A stretch of 62,056 nucleotides of DNA from an uncultured Pseudomonadota bacterium (GCA_937983055.1 CALJLA010000025.1:1-62056); one strand, 5' to 3'. Positions 27,622-35,629 are shown, counted from the stretch's first letter. Translations and numbers: made by a program. The notes: a model not told the origin generated them from the letters alone.

Positions 27622-28005
27622 ATGAACAGATTCTTTGCCCACTTTCTGTTTATCCTGGCGGCCTGGACGCTGGTCATCAAATACCTCTTCCCGATGGCGT
27701 ATGCGCTGGCGGAAGGGCTGCCGGTCGGTACATATGTGTATCTCGACCTTTGGCCGGTGGTGCATGCCTGGCTGGGCTGGTCGCTGCTGCGCGGGCAACG
27801 CTACACCTGGGAATTCGCGTTGGCGGTGTCGGTGGCAGAGATCGCCATCGTGGTGACCAAGTTCGTGCTGTTTCTCGGCGCGCCGGAGTGGACGATCTGG
27901 CGAACCAACTGGTTCATCAACAAGGTCTTCGTACTCGGCTGCTTCACGCTGATGCTGGGCTGGCTGCTCGCCCGCGGGCGGCTGGCGCTGCGCGCCCCGG
28001 CCTGA
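27622..28005 (+). CDS. Small integral membrane protein, four predicted helices
   Basis: 127 aa, starting at MNRFFAHFLFILAAWTLVIK and containing four hydrophobic segments (about 5-25, 38-58, 65-85, 98-118). I do not recognise a family with certainty. It lies 120 bp upstream of the cytochrome bd operon on the same strand, so a membrane role linked to it is possible but not shown. Confidence 0.7.
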   Translation: MNRFFAHFLFILAAWTLVIKYLFPMAYALAEGLPVGTYVYLDLWPVVHAWLGWSLLRGQRYTWEFALAVSVAEIAIVVTKFVLFLGAPEWTIWRTNWFINKVFVLGCFTLMLGWLLARGRLALRAPA

Positions 28006-28125
28006 GCGCGGCAGAACCGTAAGCCTGGACAGCGGGTCGATCGTCAGAGACCAGTGTCTCAGACCCGGCGCCCGGGCCGCGCGAGAGCGCCGGGGTAAAC
28101 TTGCGGCTTGTCCGACGGTGTCGCC

Positions 28126-29475
28126 ATGATTGCTGATCCCATCCTGCTCGCTCGCGCCCAGTTCGGGCTCAACATCGCGTTCCACATCCTCTTTCCGAGC
28201 ATCACCATCGCGCTCGCCTGGGTACTGGTGTACCTGCGGTTGCGCGCCGCACGAGGTGGCGAAAGCTGGGTCGACAACGCCTACCGGCTGTGGGTCAAGG
28301 TGTTTGCGCTGTCGTTTGCACTGGGGGTGGTGTCCGGCATCACCATGAGCTTCCAGTTCGGCACCAACTGGCCCGGTTTCATGGAAAAAGCGGGCAACAT
28401 CGCCGGCCCGCTGCTCGGCTACGAGGTGCTGACCGCGTTTTTCCTCGAGGCGACCTTCCTCGGCGTGATGCTGTTCGGTCGCGACCGTGTGCCGGGCTGG
28501 ATGCACACGATGTCGGCGGTGCTGGTGGCGGTCGGCACCAGTGCCTCGGCGTTCTGGATTCTGGCGCTCAACTCCTGGATGCAGACGCCGCAGGGTTTCG
28601 AGGTGATCGACGGCCGGCTGCATGCCACCGACTGGTGGGCGATAATCTTCAATCCGAGCTTTCCCTACCGCCTGGCGCACATGATGATCGCCTCCGGGCT
28701 GACCGCGGCTTTCCTGGTCGCCGGCATCTCGGCCTTTCAGCTGCTGCGCAGCAGCGACTTCGAGCCGGCGCGGCGCATGCTGCGGATGGGCATTGCGGTG
28801 TCCGCGGTGATCGCGCCGGTACAGATCCTGGTGGGCGATCTGCATGGCCTGAACACGCTGGAGCACCAGCCGGCCAAGGTCGCGGCGATCGAGGGCGTGT
28901 GGGAGACGCAGCGCGGCGCGCCGCTGCTGCTTTTTGCCTGGCCAAACGAGGCCGAGCGTCGCAACGACTATGCGATCGGCATTCCCAAGGGCGCGAGCTG
29001 GATTCTCACCCACGACGCGGATGGCGAGTTGCGCGGGCTGAACGAATTCGAGGGCGCGCATCCGCCGGTGGCGCCGGTGTTCTGGAGCTTTCGGGTAATG
29101 GTCGGGGTGGGTGTGCTGATGCTGGGCTTCGCGTGGCTCGGCGCGCTGTACCTGCTGCGCCGGCGCCAACTGCCGCGCTGCCTGTTGTGGGGCTTCTCCG
29201 GCATGGCGTTCTCCGGCTGGGTGGCGGTGCTCGCCGGCTGGCTGACGACCGAGATCGGCCGGCAGCCTTACCTGGTGTACGGAGTGATCACCACCGCGGA
29301 AACGGCGTCCAGCGTGCCGGCCGGCAACATCGCGCTGACGCTCACAGGCTATGCGCTGGTGTACCTGCTGCTGATGGTGTCGTACATGGTGGTCGTGACC
29401 CAGCTCGCGATCAAGGAGGCGCAGGGCAAGCACATGTCTTCGCTGCGGGCAGAGCCGCACCCGATCGCCGGATAG
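28126..29475 (+). CDS. cioA: Cytochrome bd-type quinol oxidase subunit I, short Q-loop (CIO) type
   Basis: 449 aa inner-membrane quinol oxidase subunit. His20 (AFHILFPSIT) is the heme b595 ligand position, and HMMIASG holds the b558 ligand. The quinol-site sequence EHQPAKVAAIEG has the conserved Lys and Glu. The Q-loop is short compared with E. coli CydA (522 aa), which marks the cyanide-insensitive CioA branch. The ATG at 28126 is preferred over an upstream TTG at 28108. Subunit II follows 9 bp later. Confidence 0.93.
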   Translation: MIADPILLARAQFGLNIAFHILFPSITIALAWVLVYLRLRAARGGESWVDNAYRLWVKVFALSFALGVVSGITMSFQFGTNWPGFMEKAGNIAGPLLGYEVLTAFFLEATFLGVMLFGRDRVPGWMHTMSAVLVAVGTSASAFWILALNSWMQTPQGFEVIDGRLHATDWWAIIFNPSFPYRLAHMMIASGLTAAFLVAGISAFQLLRSSDFEPARRMLRMGIAVSAVIAPVQILVGDLHGLNTLEHQPAKVAAIEGVWETQRGAPLLLFAWPNEAERRNDYAIGIPKGASWILTHDADGELRGLNEFEGAHPPVAPVFWSFRVMVGVGVLMLGFAWLGALYLLRRRQLPRCLLWGFSGMAFSGWVAVLAGWLTTEIGRQPYLVYGVITTAETASSVPAGNIALTLTGYALVYLLLMVSYMVVVTQLAIKEAQGKHMSSLRAEPHPIAG

Positions 29476-29484
29476 GAGCAAACG

Positions 29485-30480
29485 ATGTCGCTCGACCTGC
29501 CGCTGATATTCATGGTGCTGATGGGCCTGGCCATCCTCGCCTACGTGATCCTCGATGGCTTCGACCTCGGCGTGGGCATCCTGCTGCCGTTGGCGCGGCG
29601 CGAGGACCAGGATCTGATGGTCGCATCGATCGGGCCGTTCTGGGATGCCAATGAAACCTGGCTGGTGCTCGGCGTGGGCATATTGCTGGTGGCATTTCCG
29701 CTGGCGCACGGCGTCATCCTGTCGTCGCTGTACCTGGAGGTGGCGTTGATGCTGATTGCGCTCATCCTGCGCGGCGTGGCATTCGAGTTCCGGGTCAAGG
29801 CCTCGGGCTGGCACCAGGAAATGTGGAACCGGCTGTTCTTCGTCGGCTCGCTGGGCGCGGCTGTCGCCCAGGGCATGATGCTGGGCGGCATGGTGACCGG
29901 GTTTCGCACCGGCGGCGGAATCGTGCTGTTCGAGCTGCTGGTGGGGCTGGGTCTGGCGGGCGGCTATGCCCTGCTGGGCGCCACCTGGCTGATCATCAAG
30001 ACCGAGAGCGAGCTGCAGCGCAGCGCAGTGCGCTGGGCGCTGCTATCGGTGGTGTTCACCGCCGCCGGCGTGGCTGCGATCAGCCTCGCGACCCCGTTTG
30101 CCAGCGAGCGGATTCTCGACAAATGGTTTACCTGGCCGCGAATCCTGTGGCTGTCGCCGCTGCCGCTGCTTACCGCTGCCGCGCTGGGCGGCATCCTGGT
30201 GTCACTGCTGCGGTTGAAACGCGGCGTTGCGCAACGGGAGTGGGTGCCCTTCGTGCTGTCGGTGTGGGTATTCGTGTTCGCCTTCGCGGGGCTGGCCTAC
30301 AGCCTGTTCCCGTACCTGGTGATCGATCGCATGACCATCTGGGATGCCGCGGCGGCGCCGGCGTCGCTGATGGTCGTGTTCGTCGGCGCCTGCGTCGTGC
30401 TGCCGGTGATCGTGGCCTACACGGTGTTTTCCTACCGGGTGTTCTGGGGCAAGGCGCGCAATCTTACGTACGGGGCGTAG
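29485..30480 (+). CDS. cioB: Cytochrome bd-type quinol oxidase subunit II
   Basis: 331 aa with eight or nine hydrophobic helices. VILDGFDLGVGILLPL, GPFWDANETWLVLGVGILL and LRGVAFEFR are the CydB/CioB signature stretches. It completes the two-subunit terminal oxidase with the gene 9 bp upstream, and GGAGCAAACG precedes its ATG. No CydX-like micro-ORF or cydDC genes are seen. It is the last host gene before the prophage. Confidence 0.94.
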   Translation: MSLDLPLIFMVLMGLAILAYVILDGFDLGVGILLPLARREDQDLMVASIGPFWDANETWLVLGVGILLVAFPLAHGVILSSLYLEVALMLIALILRGVAFEFRVKASGWHQEMWNRLFFVGSLGAAVAQGMMLGGMVTGFRTGGGIVLFELLVGLGLAGGYALLGATWLIIKTESELQRSAVRWALLSVVFTAAGVAAISLATPFASERILDKWFTWPRILWLSPLPLLTAAALGGILVSLLRLKRGVAQREWVPFVLSVWVFVFAFAGLAYSLFPYLVIDRMTIWDAAAAPASLMVVFVGACVVLPVIVAYTVFSYRVFWGKARNLTYGA

Positions 30481-30520
30481 GGGCGAGGCACGGGGCGCCG
30501 GGCGCCAGGGAAGAGTGAAA

Positions 30521-30544
30521 GCAACCGCGGACTTGCCACAGAGG
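30521..30544. repeat. Host GAGGACACAGAG-type repeat, apparently cut by the prophage
   Basis: ACCGCGGACTTGCCACAGAGG resembles the host repeats at 27.4 kb, but the family sequence stops abruptly at about 30,544, where the prophage end is placed. Confidence 0.35.
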
Positions 30545-30657
30545 TGGGCACGAACGTGATAAGTGGGGGCCTCGCGGCGCGATAACCTGGGAAGAGGCGG
30601 GAAGAACAGGGAAGAAATCGGACCGCGTTTAGCAATGGCCTTGCAAGGGCTGCAAGG
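30545..30657. mobile_element. Candidate left end of the transposable prophage (transposase-binding region)
   Basis: Between cioB and mor. A TG dinucleotide at 30,545 starts TGGGCACGAACGTGATAAG, matching the TG...CA ends of Mu-type elements. GTGATAAGTGGGGG (near 30,557) and GCGATAACCTGGG (near 30,589) look like two related sites in direct orientation, followed by three GGGAAGA units about 10 bp apart. The true boundary needs the right end for comparison. Confidence 0.4.
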
Positions 30658-31095
30658 CTACACGGCGCGGCGGGAGGGGGTCAATTCGGCAGGTTTCGGA
30701 TCGGGGGCGGCGTTGCTGGCCAAGCCGCGGCGGGCGACCAGACCAGGCGCGGAGCGGCTCAGCTCGCGAACGCGTTTAATGATCCGGTAGAGGTAGCTCT
30801 CAGAGATGTCGAAGTCCCTGAGGACCTGGTCGCGGTTGCGGCCGTCGAAGGCCCGGTAGATCGCAAGGTCGCGGCGGCTGAGGTCGAAGCACAGGCCGCC
30901 GCCGTTCCAGGTGCCGGTGGGAACTCGCAACCAGGTGCCGCCGTAGAGTTGGGCGATCCGGGTGGCGATGCGCTGGCCAAGCTCGACGGCGGTGGCGGGG
31001 TCGACGCCGGCGTGGGCCAGCTCCTGGGCGGCGTGAGCGGCCAGCGCGTCCAGGAACTCCGGGGCGCGTACAGAGCGGTAGCTATTGCTCGGCAA
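30658..31095 (-). CDS. mor: Mor/C-family transcriptional activator of late genes
   Basis: 145 aa. The Mor family pattern is present: LYGGTWLRVPTGTWN in the dimerisation/beta part, then YRAFDGRNRDQVLRDFDISESYLYRIIKRVRE as the helix-turn-helix. Mu Mor activates the middle promoter and C the late promoters; here only one such protein is visible, so it may do both. The start is TTG with an excellent AAGGAGGAGG just upstream, overlapping the end of gemA by 14 bp. It is the last gene of the leftward early operon. Confidence 0.9.
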   Translation of the reverse strand: MPSNSYRSVRAPEFLDALAAHAAQELAHAGVDPATAVELGQRIATRIAQLYGGTWLRVPTGTWNGGGLCFDLSRRDLAIYRAFDGRNRDQVLRDFDISESYLYRIIKRVRELSRSAPGLVARRGLASNAAPDPKPAELTPSRRAV

Positions 31096-31519
31096 CGGAC
31101 CTCCTCCTTAGCCAGCCCTTCAGCGCCTCGATGACGGCGTTGGCCTGTTTGTTGTTCAGCCACTCCAGAGCTTGGACGCCCGTCTGGCGCGCCACGAAGG
31201 CCTGCAGGGCCTTGTCGCCGGCGTCCTCGATCACGCCCTGGTCGCGCAGCTCCAGCCACAGGGCGAGGATTTTGCGGCTCAGCGGGTCGTCCCGGTACCG
31301 GGACTGCTTTCGGCCATTGCCCTTGAAGCCGCGCGAGCGCAGGTGTTCGAGCACCTTCTGGCGGCCGGTCCAGTCGAGATCTGCGGCCGACCGCACGCGG
31401 CCGATCGTGAACAGCATGTCGCGGTAAGTGTCGTCGTCCAGGCCGAGCTGCTCCTTGGCGATGTGGATCTTCGCCAACTCGGCCTTGCGGAGCTGCTCAG
31501 CGGTTCGGGTCTGCATCAT
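31082..31519 (-). CDS. gemA: GemA-like regulatory protein (DUF1018)
   Basis: 145 aa. KIHIAKEQLGLDDDTYRDML near the N-terminus and the C-terminal WLNNKQANAVIEALKGW are the DUF1018 hallmarks. In Mu, GemA/Mor are adjacent and GemA alters host supercoiling and gene expression. The gene order gemA-mor is conserved here. Two tandem ATG codons are possible starts. Confidence 0.9.
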   Translation of the reverse strand: MMQTRTAEQLRKAELAKIHIAKEQLGLDDDTYRDMLFTIGRVRSAADLDWTGRQKVLEHLRSRGFKGNGRKQSRYRDDPLSRKILALWLELRDQGVIEDAGDKALQAFVARQTGVQALEWLNNKQANAVIEALKGWLRRRSVAEQ

Positions 31520-31697
31520 TCAGCATTCCCCCCCCCGCAAGGGTCAGGCGGTCGCATTTGACGTAGCGGGCCGCGAAGTGCTCGCCGTTGCGCACGATGA
31601 TGCGCACACGCTTGACGGTGTGATTCTGGACGAGTGCCGGCAGCTCGACGCCGGACCTGGCCTTGTAAATGACGATATCGCCCGAGTTGATGTCCAT
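31497..31697 (-). CDS. Small hypothetical phage protein with a G9 run near its end
   Basis: 66 aa starting MDINSGDIVIYKARSGVELP, beta-rich, not recognised. Near its 3' end is a run of nine G (C on the plus strand, 31,528-31,536). With ten G the frame would stop exactly in an ATGA overlap with gemA, the usual arrangement in this operon; with nine it runs 22 bp into gemA. Confidence 0.6.
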   Translation of the reverse strand: MDINSGDIVIYKARSGVELPALVQNHTVKRVRIIVRNGEHFAARYVKCDRLTLAGGGMLNDADPNR

Positions 31698-32047
31698 CAG
31701 CCGGCCCGCCCTTCGTCACGTAGTGATGCCTGTACTTCCTGCCGCCAGTCTAGGAAGTGGTTGTCCATGTCCTGCTGCGTGGTGATCCTCCCGGCCACCA
31801 CCTGGTTGTAGAGGTACGCGATGTACTTGGGCCGCGCGGCGGGCTTAATACGGAAAAAGTTCAGCCGCTTCGCAGAGTCCTTGACCATCGCGTCGACGTG
31901 AATGAGCACCTCGATGTCGATTAGCTTCTGCAGGCGGTTTCCACGCTGCAGCTTGCGAATGCGCGCGAGCATCGAAGGTGCCTGCCCGCGCGCGGTGCGC
32001 GCCCTCACCGGCGCCTCCCGCGTGGCCGTAGTCCGCTCAGGAGCCAC
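31697..32047 (-). CDS. Hypothetical early phage protein
   Basis: 116 aa from a GTG start, or 91 aa from the ATG at 31972 (MLARIRKLQRGNRLQ), which is equally plausible. Basic N-terminus, then a helical LIDIEVLIHVDAMVKDSAKRL and a C-terminal WRQEVQASLRDEG. No family recognised. It overlaps its neighbours, as is usual in this operon. Confidence 0.6.
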   Translation of the reverse strand: MAPERTTATREAPVRARTARGQAPSMLARIRKLQRGNRLQKLIDIEVLIHVDAMVKDSAKRLNFFRIKPAARPKYIAYLYNQVVAGRITTQQDMDNHFLDWRQEVQASLRDEGRAG

Positions 32048-32307
32048 TGCCTTTCGAGTATCTCGCGCATGCCAGAGAGCACGTCATTGAACCGCCTGTT
32101 GATCTCTTCGATCGATCGCAGCGCCTCGCGCCCTTTGTCCGTGATCACAAGGCGCTCATCCGCACGCGGACCTTGCCACGTGGCCATCTTCACCTGGCAG
32201 CCGCACGCGCACTCGACAGCATCGCCGTCGTAGTCGTCGACACACCACCGGAATACGGTCAGGCGCTTCGTGCCGCCGCAAAACGGACAGGGTTTCAGCT
32301 CATCCAT
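32005..32307 (-). CDS. Lar-like zinc-ribbon protein (restriction-alleviation type)
   Basis: 100 aa from the ATG at 32307, which has a strong GGAGGTGACG. The N-terminus MDELKPCPFCGGTKRL followed by CVDDYD...CACGC is the Lar family metal-binding pattern. Rac Lar modulates host type I restriction; phage homologs may protect incoming DNA. The C-terminal half is helical and not conserved. The upstream extension of the open frame is a shadow. Confidence 0.7.
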   Translation of the reverse strand: MDELKPCPFCGGTKRLTVFRWCVDDYDGDAVECACGCQVKMATWQGPRADERLVITDKGREALRSIEEINRRFNDVLSGMREILERQWLLSGLRPRGRRR

Positions 32308-32596
32308 CGTCACCTCCATCTCGGCGCAGCTCGCGCGGCATGTCGAGGATCTGTCTCGGGTAGATTTCCTCTCTCGGGAACGAGAGCCCGTGCGAGGCAT
32401 CGATGCCGATCTGGTTCCAGATGATCACCTGGTGGCCCCACTGAATGTGGCCGCCGCCGGTGTACCAGGCCAGCTCGCCGGAGTCGACAAAGCGGATCAG
32501 CTCCGCCCGGTACGGCCCGCCCGCGCCATACACCGACACTTCGGCGAACAGCAGCCGACGGCGCACGTGAGTGTTGAAGCCCGCACGGGTGAACAT
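32300..32596 (-). CDS. Hypothetical early phage protein
   Basis: 98 aa from MFTRAGFNTHVRRRLLFAEV; contains aromatic/glycine stretches (YTGGGHIQWGHQV) suggesting a small beta fold. Not recognised. Its ATG overlaps the stop of the 38-aa membrane protein (TGATG), so translation is probably coupled. Confidence 0.55.
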   Translation of the reverse strand: MFTRAGFNTHVRRRLLFAEVSVYGAGGPYRAELIRFVDSGELAWYTGGGHIQWGHQVIIWNQIGIDASHGLSFPREEIYPRQILDMPRELRRDGGDDG

Positions 32597-32712
32597 CAGC
32601 CGGCCCTCAGCAGTTGCACCGCCAGCACCAGGCCGACGAAGACCCACGCGGGAACGAGCGTGCGGTCGGTGAGCACGGCCCACACGGCTCGGGCGAAGGC
32701 GCGCCAGGTCAT
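32596..32712 (-). CDS. 38-aa single-pass membrane protein
   Basis: MTWRAFARAVWAVLTDRTLV followed by a hydrophobic helix (VFVGLVLAVQLL). Both ends overlap neighbouring genes by ATGA/TGATG junctions, which is the main reason to accept so short a gene. Topology: a positively charged N-terminus inside. Function unknown. Confidence 0.5.
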   Translation of the reverse strand: MTWRAFARAVWAVLTDRTLVPAWVFVGLVLAVQLLRAG

Positions 32713-33530
32713 TTGCTCTCCCCTACGCGCGGGGCTCCCAGCACCAGCTCGAGAAACCAGAAACGGTCCACCTTGCGCAGGTCGACGAGCTGCGGGTGAT
32801 CGCGCATCCAGTCGCGTAACGCTTTTTCGCGGATGACATGCTCATCGCCGCCCTGCACGTCCTGACGCTTCGTGCCGCGACGCTCAGAGCGCAGACCCTC
32901 GACGGCGATCCACCGTGTAACGGTCTTGCCGTGGACGCCGAGCAGCTTGGCGAGCGCGCACGCGCTGAAGGTGCCCGGTTCGTCTCGGCTCAGGTGTAGG
33001 CGCTTCGCTTTCACCACGATGGCGGTGGCGGAGCGGGAAAAACCCTCGCGCTTGAAGACGCGCTGAACAACCACAGGCGTCTTCCACGCGTGCTCGTTCA
33101 GCAGCTCGATCTCGCGCGGCGTCCAATCACGCTCCTTGAAGCGAGGTTGCGCCAGACCGATCAACTGCGCACGGCGGGAGACCGCCCACCGCGGCATCAG
33201 CAGTCTCGCGCACAGCGCATTCAAAGCACCGCGCGTGGGGTTGCCCTGGTACACCTGCCGGATCTCCGCGTCGATCGCGTCGGTGAACTGGTACGCAGTT
33301 CTCCGGCCGCGCCCAGCGCGCGCTGGAGCCGGTGCCTTCAAGCCCAACGCCTTCGCGCGCGAGTACACCGCGGCGATCGTCCGCCCAGGCAGCGCCGCCG
33401 CCGCAGCAGCTGGTCCTTCGGACGCGTACTTCTCGCGCAGCACCCGATCTTCTGTCGTGAGCCAGTGCCGAATCGGCTGCCGGTCGCGGTAGACAAGCCG
33501 CGCCTGCGTTGCCGGCAGGCCGCTCACCAC
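32709..33530 (-). CDS. Multi-HTH (SANT/Myb-like) DNA-binding protein
   Basis: 273 aa with three similar helical modules: one near residue 22 (WLTTEDRVLREKYASEGPAA), one near 140 (DWTPREIELLNEHAWKTP) and a C-terminal HTH with CALAKLLGVHGKTVTRWI near 195. Similar modular proteins occur in transposable phages. It probably regulates phage genes or binds phage DNA. Start codon not firmly set. Confidence 0.7.
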   Translation of the reverse strand: MVSGLPATQARLVYRDRQPIRHWLTTEDRVLREKYASEGPAAAAAALPGRTIAAVYSRAKALGLKAPAPARAGRGRRTAYQFTDAIDAEIRQVYQGNPTRGALNALCARLLMPRWAVSRRAQLIGLAQPRFKERDWTPREIELLNEHAWKTPVVVQRVFKREGFSRSATAIVVKAKRLHLSRDEPGTFSACALAKLLGVHGKTVTRWIAVEGLRSERRGTKRQDVQGGDEHVIREKALRDWMRDHPQLVDLRKVDRFWFLELVLGAPRVGESK

Positions 33531-33934
33531 TCGTCTCCCAGGCCGAACTCAACGGCGCGGGCGCGGGCGCGTTCCATCATCTCCTGCACCGCGCCGCACA
33601 GGCGCTCTTCGTCGTTCAGGCGATCGCCGCGCAGAAAGCCCCCGCGCGCGGCCGGCAGGCGGATGCCCACCCGCTCGCCCCACAGCAGCGCCGCGTGCAG
33701 CAGCTCGTGCGCCATGACCGATGCGCAGAACTGCGATCGCACCACGTGAATCTGCGCCACCATGCGCGGCCTGCGGCGCGTGCCTGGCGCGTTCGAAAGA
33801 CAGATGGCCCACCAGTTGCGCCCGTGACCCACGCGCCGGTGCATCGCCGCGCGGCTCGCCCACACGCGCACGCGAATGTAGAGCGAGCCCTTCTCGGGCT
33901 CGGGGTACAGGCGAAAGATCACCGGCCGGCTCAT
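33524..33934 (-). CDS. Phage protein with HExxH metalloprotease-type motif
   Basis: 136 aa from the ATG at 33934. MAHELLHAALLWGE contains HELLH, a zinc-peptidase-type HExxH, in a helical context; a later NDEERLCGAVQEMMERA helix follows. No signal peptide, so it acts in the cytoplasm. It resembles SprT/ImmA-like small metalloproteases only in the motif. Overlaps the next gene by ATGA. Confidence 0.6.
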   Translation of the reverse strand: MSRPVIFRLYPEPEKGSLYIRVRVWASRAAMHRRVGHGRNWWAICLSNAPGTRRRPRMVAQIHVVRSQFCASVMAHELLHAALLWGERVGIRLPAARGGFLRGDRLNDEERLCGAVQEMMERARARAVEFGLGDEW

Positions 33935-34194
33935 GCGAGCGCCTGGCGCTGTTTTCGCTCGGCGAGCCAGTCGCGGTAAGCCGCCTGGTGCGTCGGGCAC
34001 AGGTGCTTGTTCTTCGCCACCGGCTGCGCGTGGCAGGCGCACAGCGGCTGGTCGCACCGCTTGCCGGCGCCCAGCTTCCAGTCGCACAGATAGGCCGCCG
34101 TGCCGTCGCAGTGCGCGCACGGCTTCGGCCGAGGCCCGCGCGAGCACACGATCGCGACCGCGCCGCCGGCGAGCGTCAACGTCTTGCAGGCCAT
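33931..34194 (-). CDS. Cys-rich zinc-binding phage protein
   Basis: 87 aa. Cysteines occur as CAHCDG, CDWKLG...CDQPLCACH and CPTH, fitting one or two zinc sites. ATG at 34194, stop overlapping the HExxH gene by ATGA. Not recognised beyond a zinc-ribbon-like pattern. Confidence 0.6.
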   Translation of the reverse strand: MACKTLTLAGGAVAIVCSRGPRPKPCAHCDGTAAYLCDWKLGAGKRCDQPLCACHAQPVAKNKHLCPTHQAAYRDWLAERKQRQALA

Positions 34195-34307
34195 CAGCTC
34201 GCCACCCAGCGCGCGGCGTAACACACCGCGGCGACCATCATCGCCGCGACACTCGCCGCGCCGATGAGCATCAGCGCGATCGCCAGCAGCAGAATCGGCG
34301 ATGTCAC
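34194..34307 (-). CDS. 37-aa membrane protein, GTG start
   Basis: The product is almost entirely one hydrophobic helix (ILLLAIALMLIGAASVAAMM). The GTG start has GCGGAGG upstream and overlaps the previous stop as GTGA; the stop overlaps the next ATG as TGATG. Function unknown. Confidence 0.5.
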   Translation of the reverse strand: MTSPILLLAIALMLIGAASVAAMMVAAVCYAARWVAS

Positions 34308-34516
34308 GAACGCCTCCGCGGGCGATTCTTGCGATTCTTCTTCGCCAGGTGCCAGCGCCCGCAGTGGGGACAGCGGTAGGCCTTCAGCTTTGGCGCGCCG
34401 CGCTCCATTCGAAGCGCCGCGAAGGCGAGCGCCGTCGGCTGGTCCAGGTGCGCCCGCTTGCGCCGGCAGGCGTTTCGGTCGACGGCCTGCGAGCGCCTGG
34501 CGTCGCGTTTGCTCAA
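34304..34516 (-). CDS. Small zinc-ribbon phage protein
   Basis: 70 aa, very basic. YRCPHCGRWHLAKK is a half zinc-ribbon/knuckle found in many small phage proteins. Likely nucleic-acid binding. Ends in a GTGA overlap. Confidence 0.6.
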   Translation of the reverse strand: MSKRDARRSQAVDRNACRRKRAHLDQPTALAFAALRMERGAPKLKAYRCPHCGRWHLAKKNRKNRPRRRS

Positions 34517-34750
34517 TCACGCGCTTCCCCCGCGCAGCAGCCGCTCGCGCACGCGGATGCCGCGCTCCAGCTCGAGAATCAGGCCCTTTCGCGGCTGCGC
34601 GCCACGGCGCTCCGCTACAATGGTCATGCGCAGCTCCTCGACGGTGATGCGGCAGCCGTTCGCCTCGTCGCACATCAGCGTCGAGCGGGCGTCCGCTATG
34701 CTCGTGTAGAGCAGACTGCTTACGTTGGTAGTCCGCGCAATCACGCTCAC
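34517..34750 (-). CDS. Hypothetical early phage protein, 77 aa
   Basis: MSVIARTTNVSSLLYTSIAD..., with a helical C-terminus rich in Glu/Arg. Not recognised. Overlaps the Gam-like gene by 4 bp and is immediately followed by the zinc-ribbon gene. Confidence 0.55.
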   Translation of the reverse strand: MSVIARTTNVSSLLYTSIADARSTLMCDEANGCRITVEELRMTIVAERRGAQPRKGLILELERGIRVRERLLRGGSA

Positions 34751-35280
34751 GCCGTGCGCACCTCTTCCTCGGTGTCCTTCAGCAGCGCGGCCACCAGCTT
34801 GTCGACCTCGCCGTCGGTTGCCCTGACGACCACCTGGTCGCCGGCGTCGATCACGGTCACGCCCAAGCGCTTGAGCGTCGCGACGTCGAGCGTTTCGAGG
34901 CCTTCCTTGCGCGGGGTCTTCTTCACCTTGAGCAGCACCGCGAGCGTGTCCTCGTCACCGGCGAAAATGCGCTCGATGCGCGCGACCACCAGCTCCTCGT
35001 CCTCGTACTCGATGCGGCCCTTGCCCTTGGCGAAGCCGACCTTGATGCCGTGGAGCACCAGCGTCTTCGGCTTGACGAACTGCTCCGGGCTTGCCTCGAC
35101 GGTTGCCGACAGGCGCGACTCGGCATCCTTCGCGGCCGCGACCGACTTGCGGATCGCGGCGAGGTACTTGCGCTTGACGCGGTCCATCTCGTTGTTCAGC
35201 TCGTTCACGAGTTCCACCAGCGCGCCGCGTCTGACGGCGAATTCGCGGGCCAGCGACTCGATTGTTTCCAGCGATGCCAT
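34747..35280 (-). CDS. Gam-like host-nuclease inhibitor
   Basis: 177 aa. A long N-terminal coiled coil (about 8-60, LVELVNELNNEMDRVKRKYL), then KTLVLHGIKVGFAKGKG, LLKVKKTPRKEGLETLD and KRLGVTVIDAGDQVVVRAT. This order of coiled coil, beta-core and Lys-rich strand resembles Mu Gam, a Ku-like protein that coats DNA ends and blocks RecBCD. The position in the early operon fits. The call rests on overall pattern, not on a strict motif. Confidence 0.6.
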   Translation of the reverse strand: MASLETIESLAREFAVRRGALVELVNELNNEMDRVKRKYLAAIRKSVAAAKDAESRLSATVEASPEQFVKPKTLVLHGIKVGFAKGKGRIEYEDEELVVARIERIFAGDEDTLAVLLKVKKTPRKEGLETLDVATLKRLGVTVIDAGDQVVVRATDGEVDKLVAALLKDTEEEVRTA

Positions 35281-35293
35281 CTTCGATGCCTCC

Positions 35294-35629
35294 TTACGTC
35301 CTCAGGTGAAGCTGCCCGAGCAGATCGGGCAGCGGAATCTTGCGAAGCCGCGCTTCGAGTACTAGCGAGTGCATGGCGCGCGAGCGCAGGAACCGGCAGG
35401 TGTCTTCCAGCTCTTCGGCGGTTTGTGCGATGTAGTAGCCGGTCGAGGGGTGGCCGCACACGGCAAGCCCTTCCTCGCGCAGCTCGCTCACCAGGTCGCG
35501 CAGCTTGCGTTCGGTCACGCCCAGCTCGGCGGCGAGCGCTTCCGCGCGAATGCCCTTCGCCGCGCCGACGTGGCGCGCGAGCAGCGCGGCGGCGTCCTGC
35601 CGGGTGGCGGGAAAGAGCGGGCGCGTCAC
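35294..35629 (-). CDS. Winged-helix DNA-binding phage protein
   Basis: 111 aa from GTG at 35629, overlapping the previous stop as GTGA. GIRAEALAAELGVTERKLRDLVSEL is a helix-turn-helix followed by a wing (GLAVCGHPSTGYYIA). Probably a regulator within the early operon. Confidence 0.65.
   Translation of the reverse strand: MTRPLFPATRQDAAALLARHVGAAKGIRAEALAAELGVTERKLRDLVSELREEGLAVCGHPSTGYYIAQTAEELEDTCRFLRSRAMHSLVLEARLRKIPLPDLLGQLHLRT

Noticed and set aside
28023..28125. Separate small gene between the 127-aa membrane gene and cioA
   Set aside because: No start with Shine-Dalgarno and no coherent product; taken as promoter/leader.
27538..29814. 758-codon antisense open frame across cioA
   Set aside because: Composition is His/Gln/Arg-rich without domains; the sense strand is certain.
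30545..30657. tRNA-type attachment site for an integrase phage
   Set aside because: No tRNA gene and no tyrosine or serine integrase; the phage encodes a DDE transposase and MuB-type ATPase.
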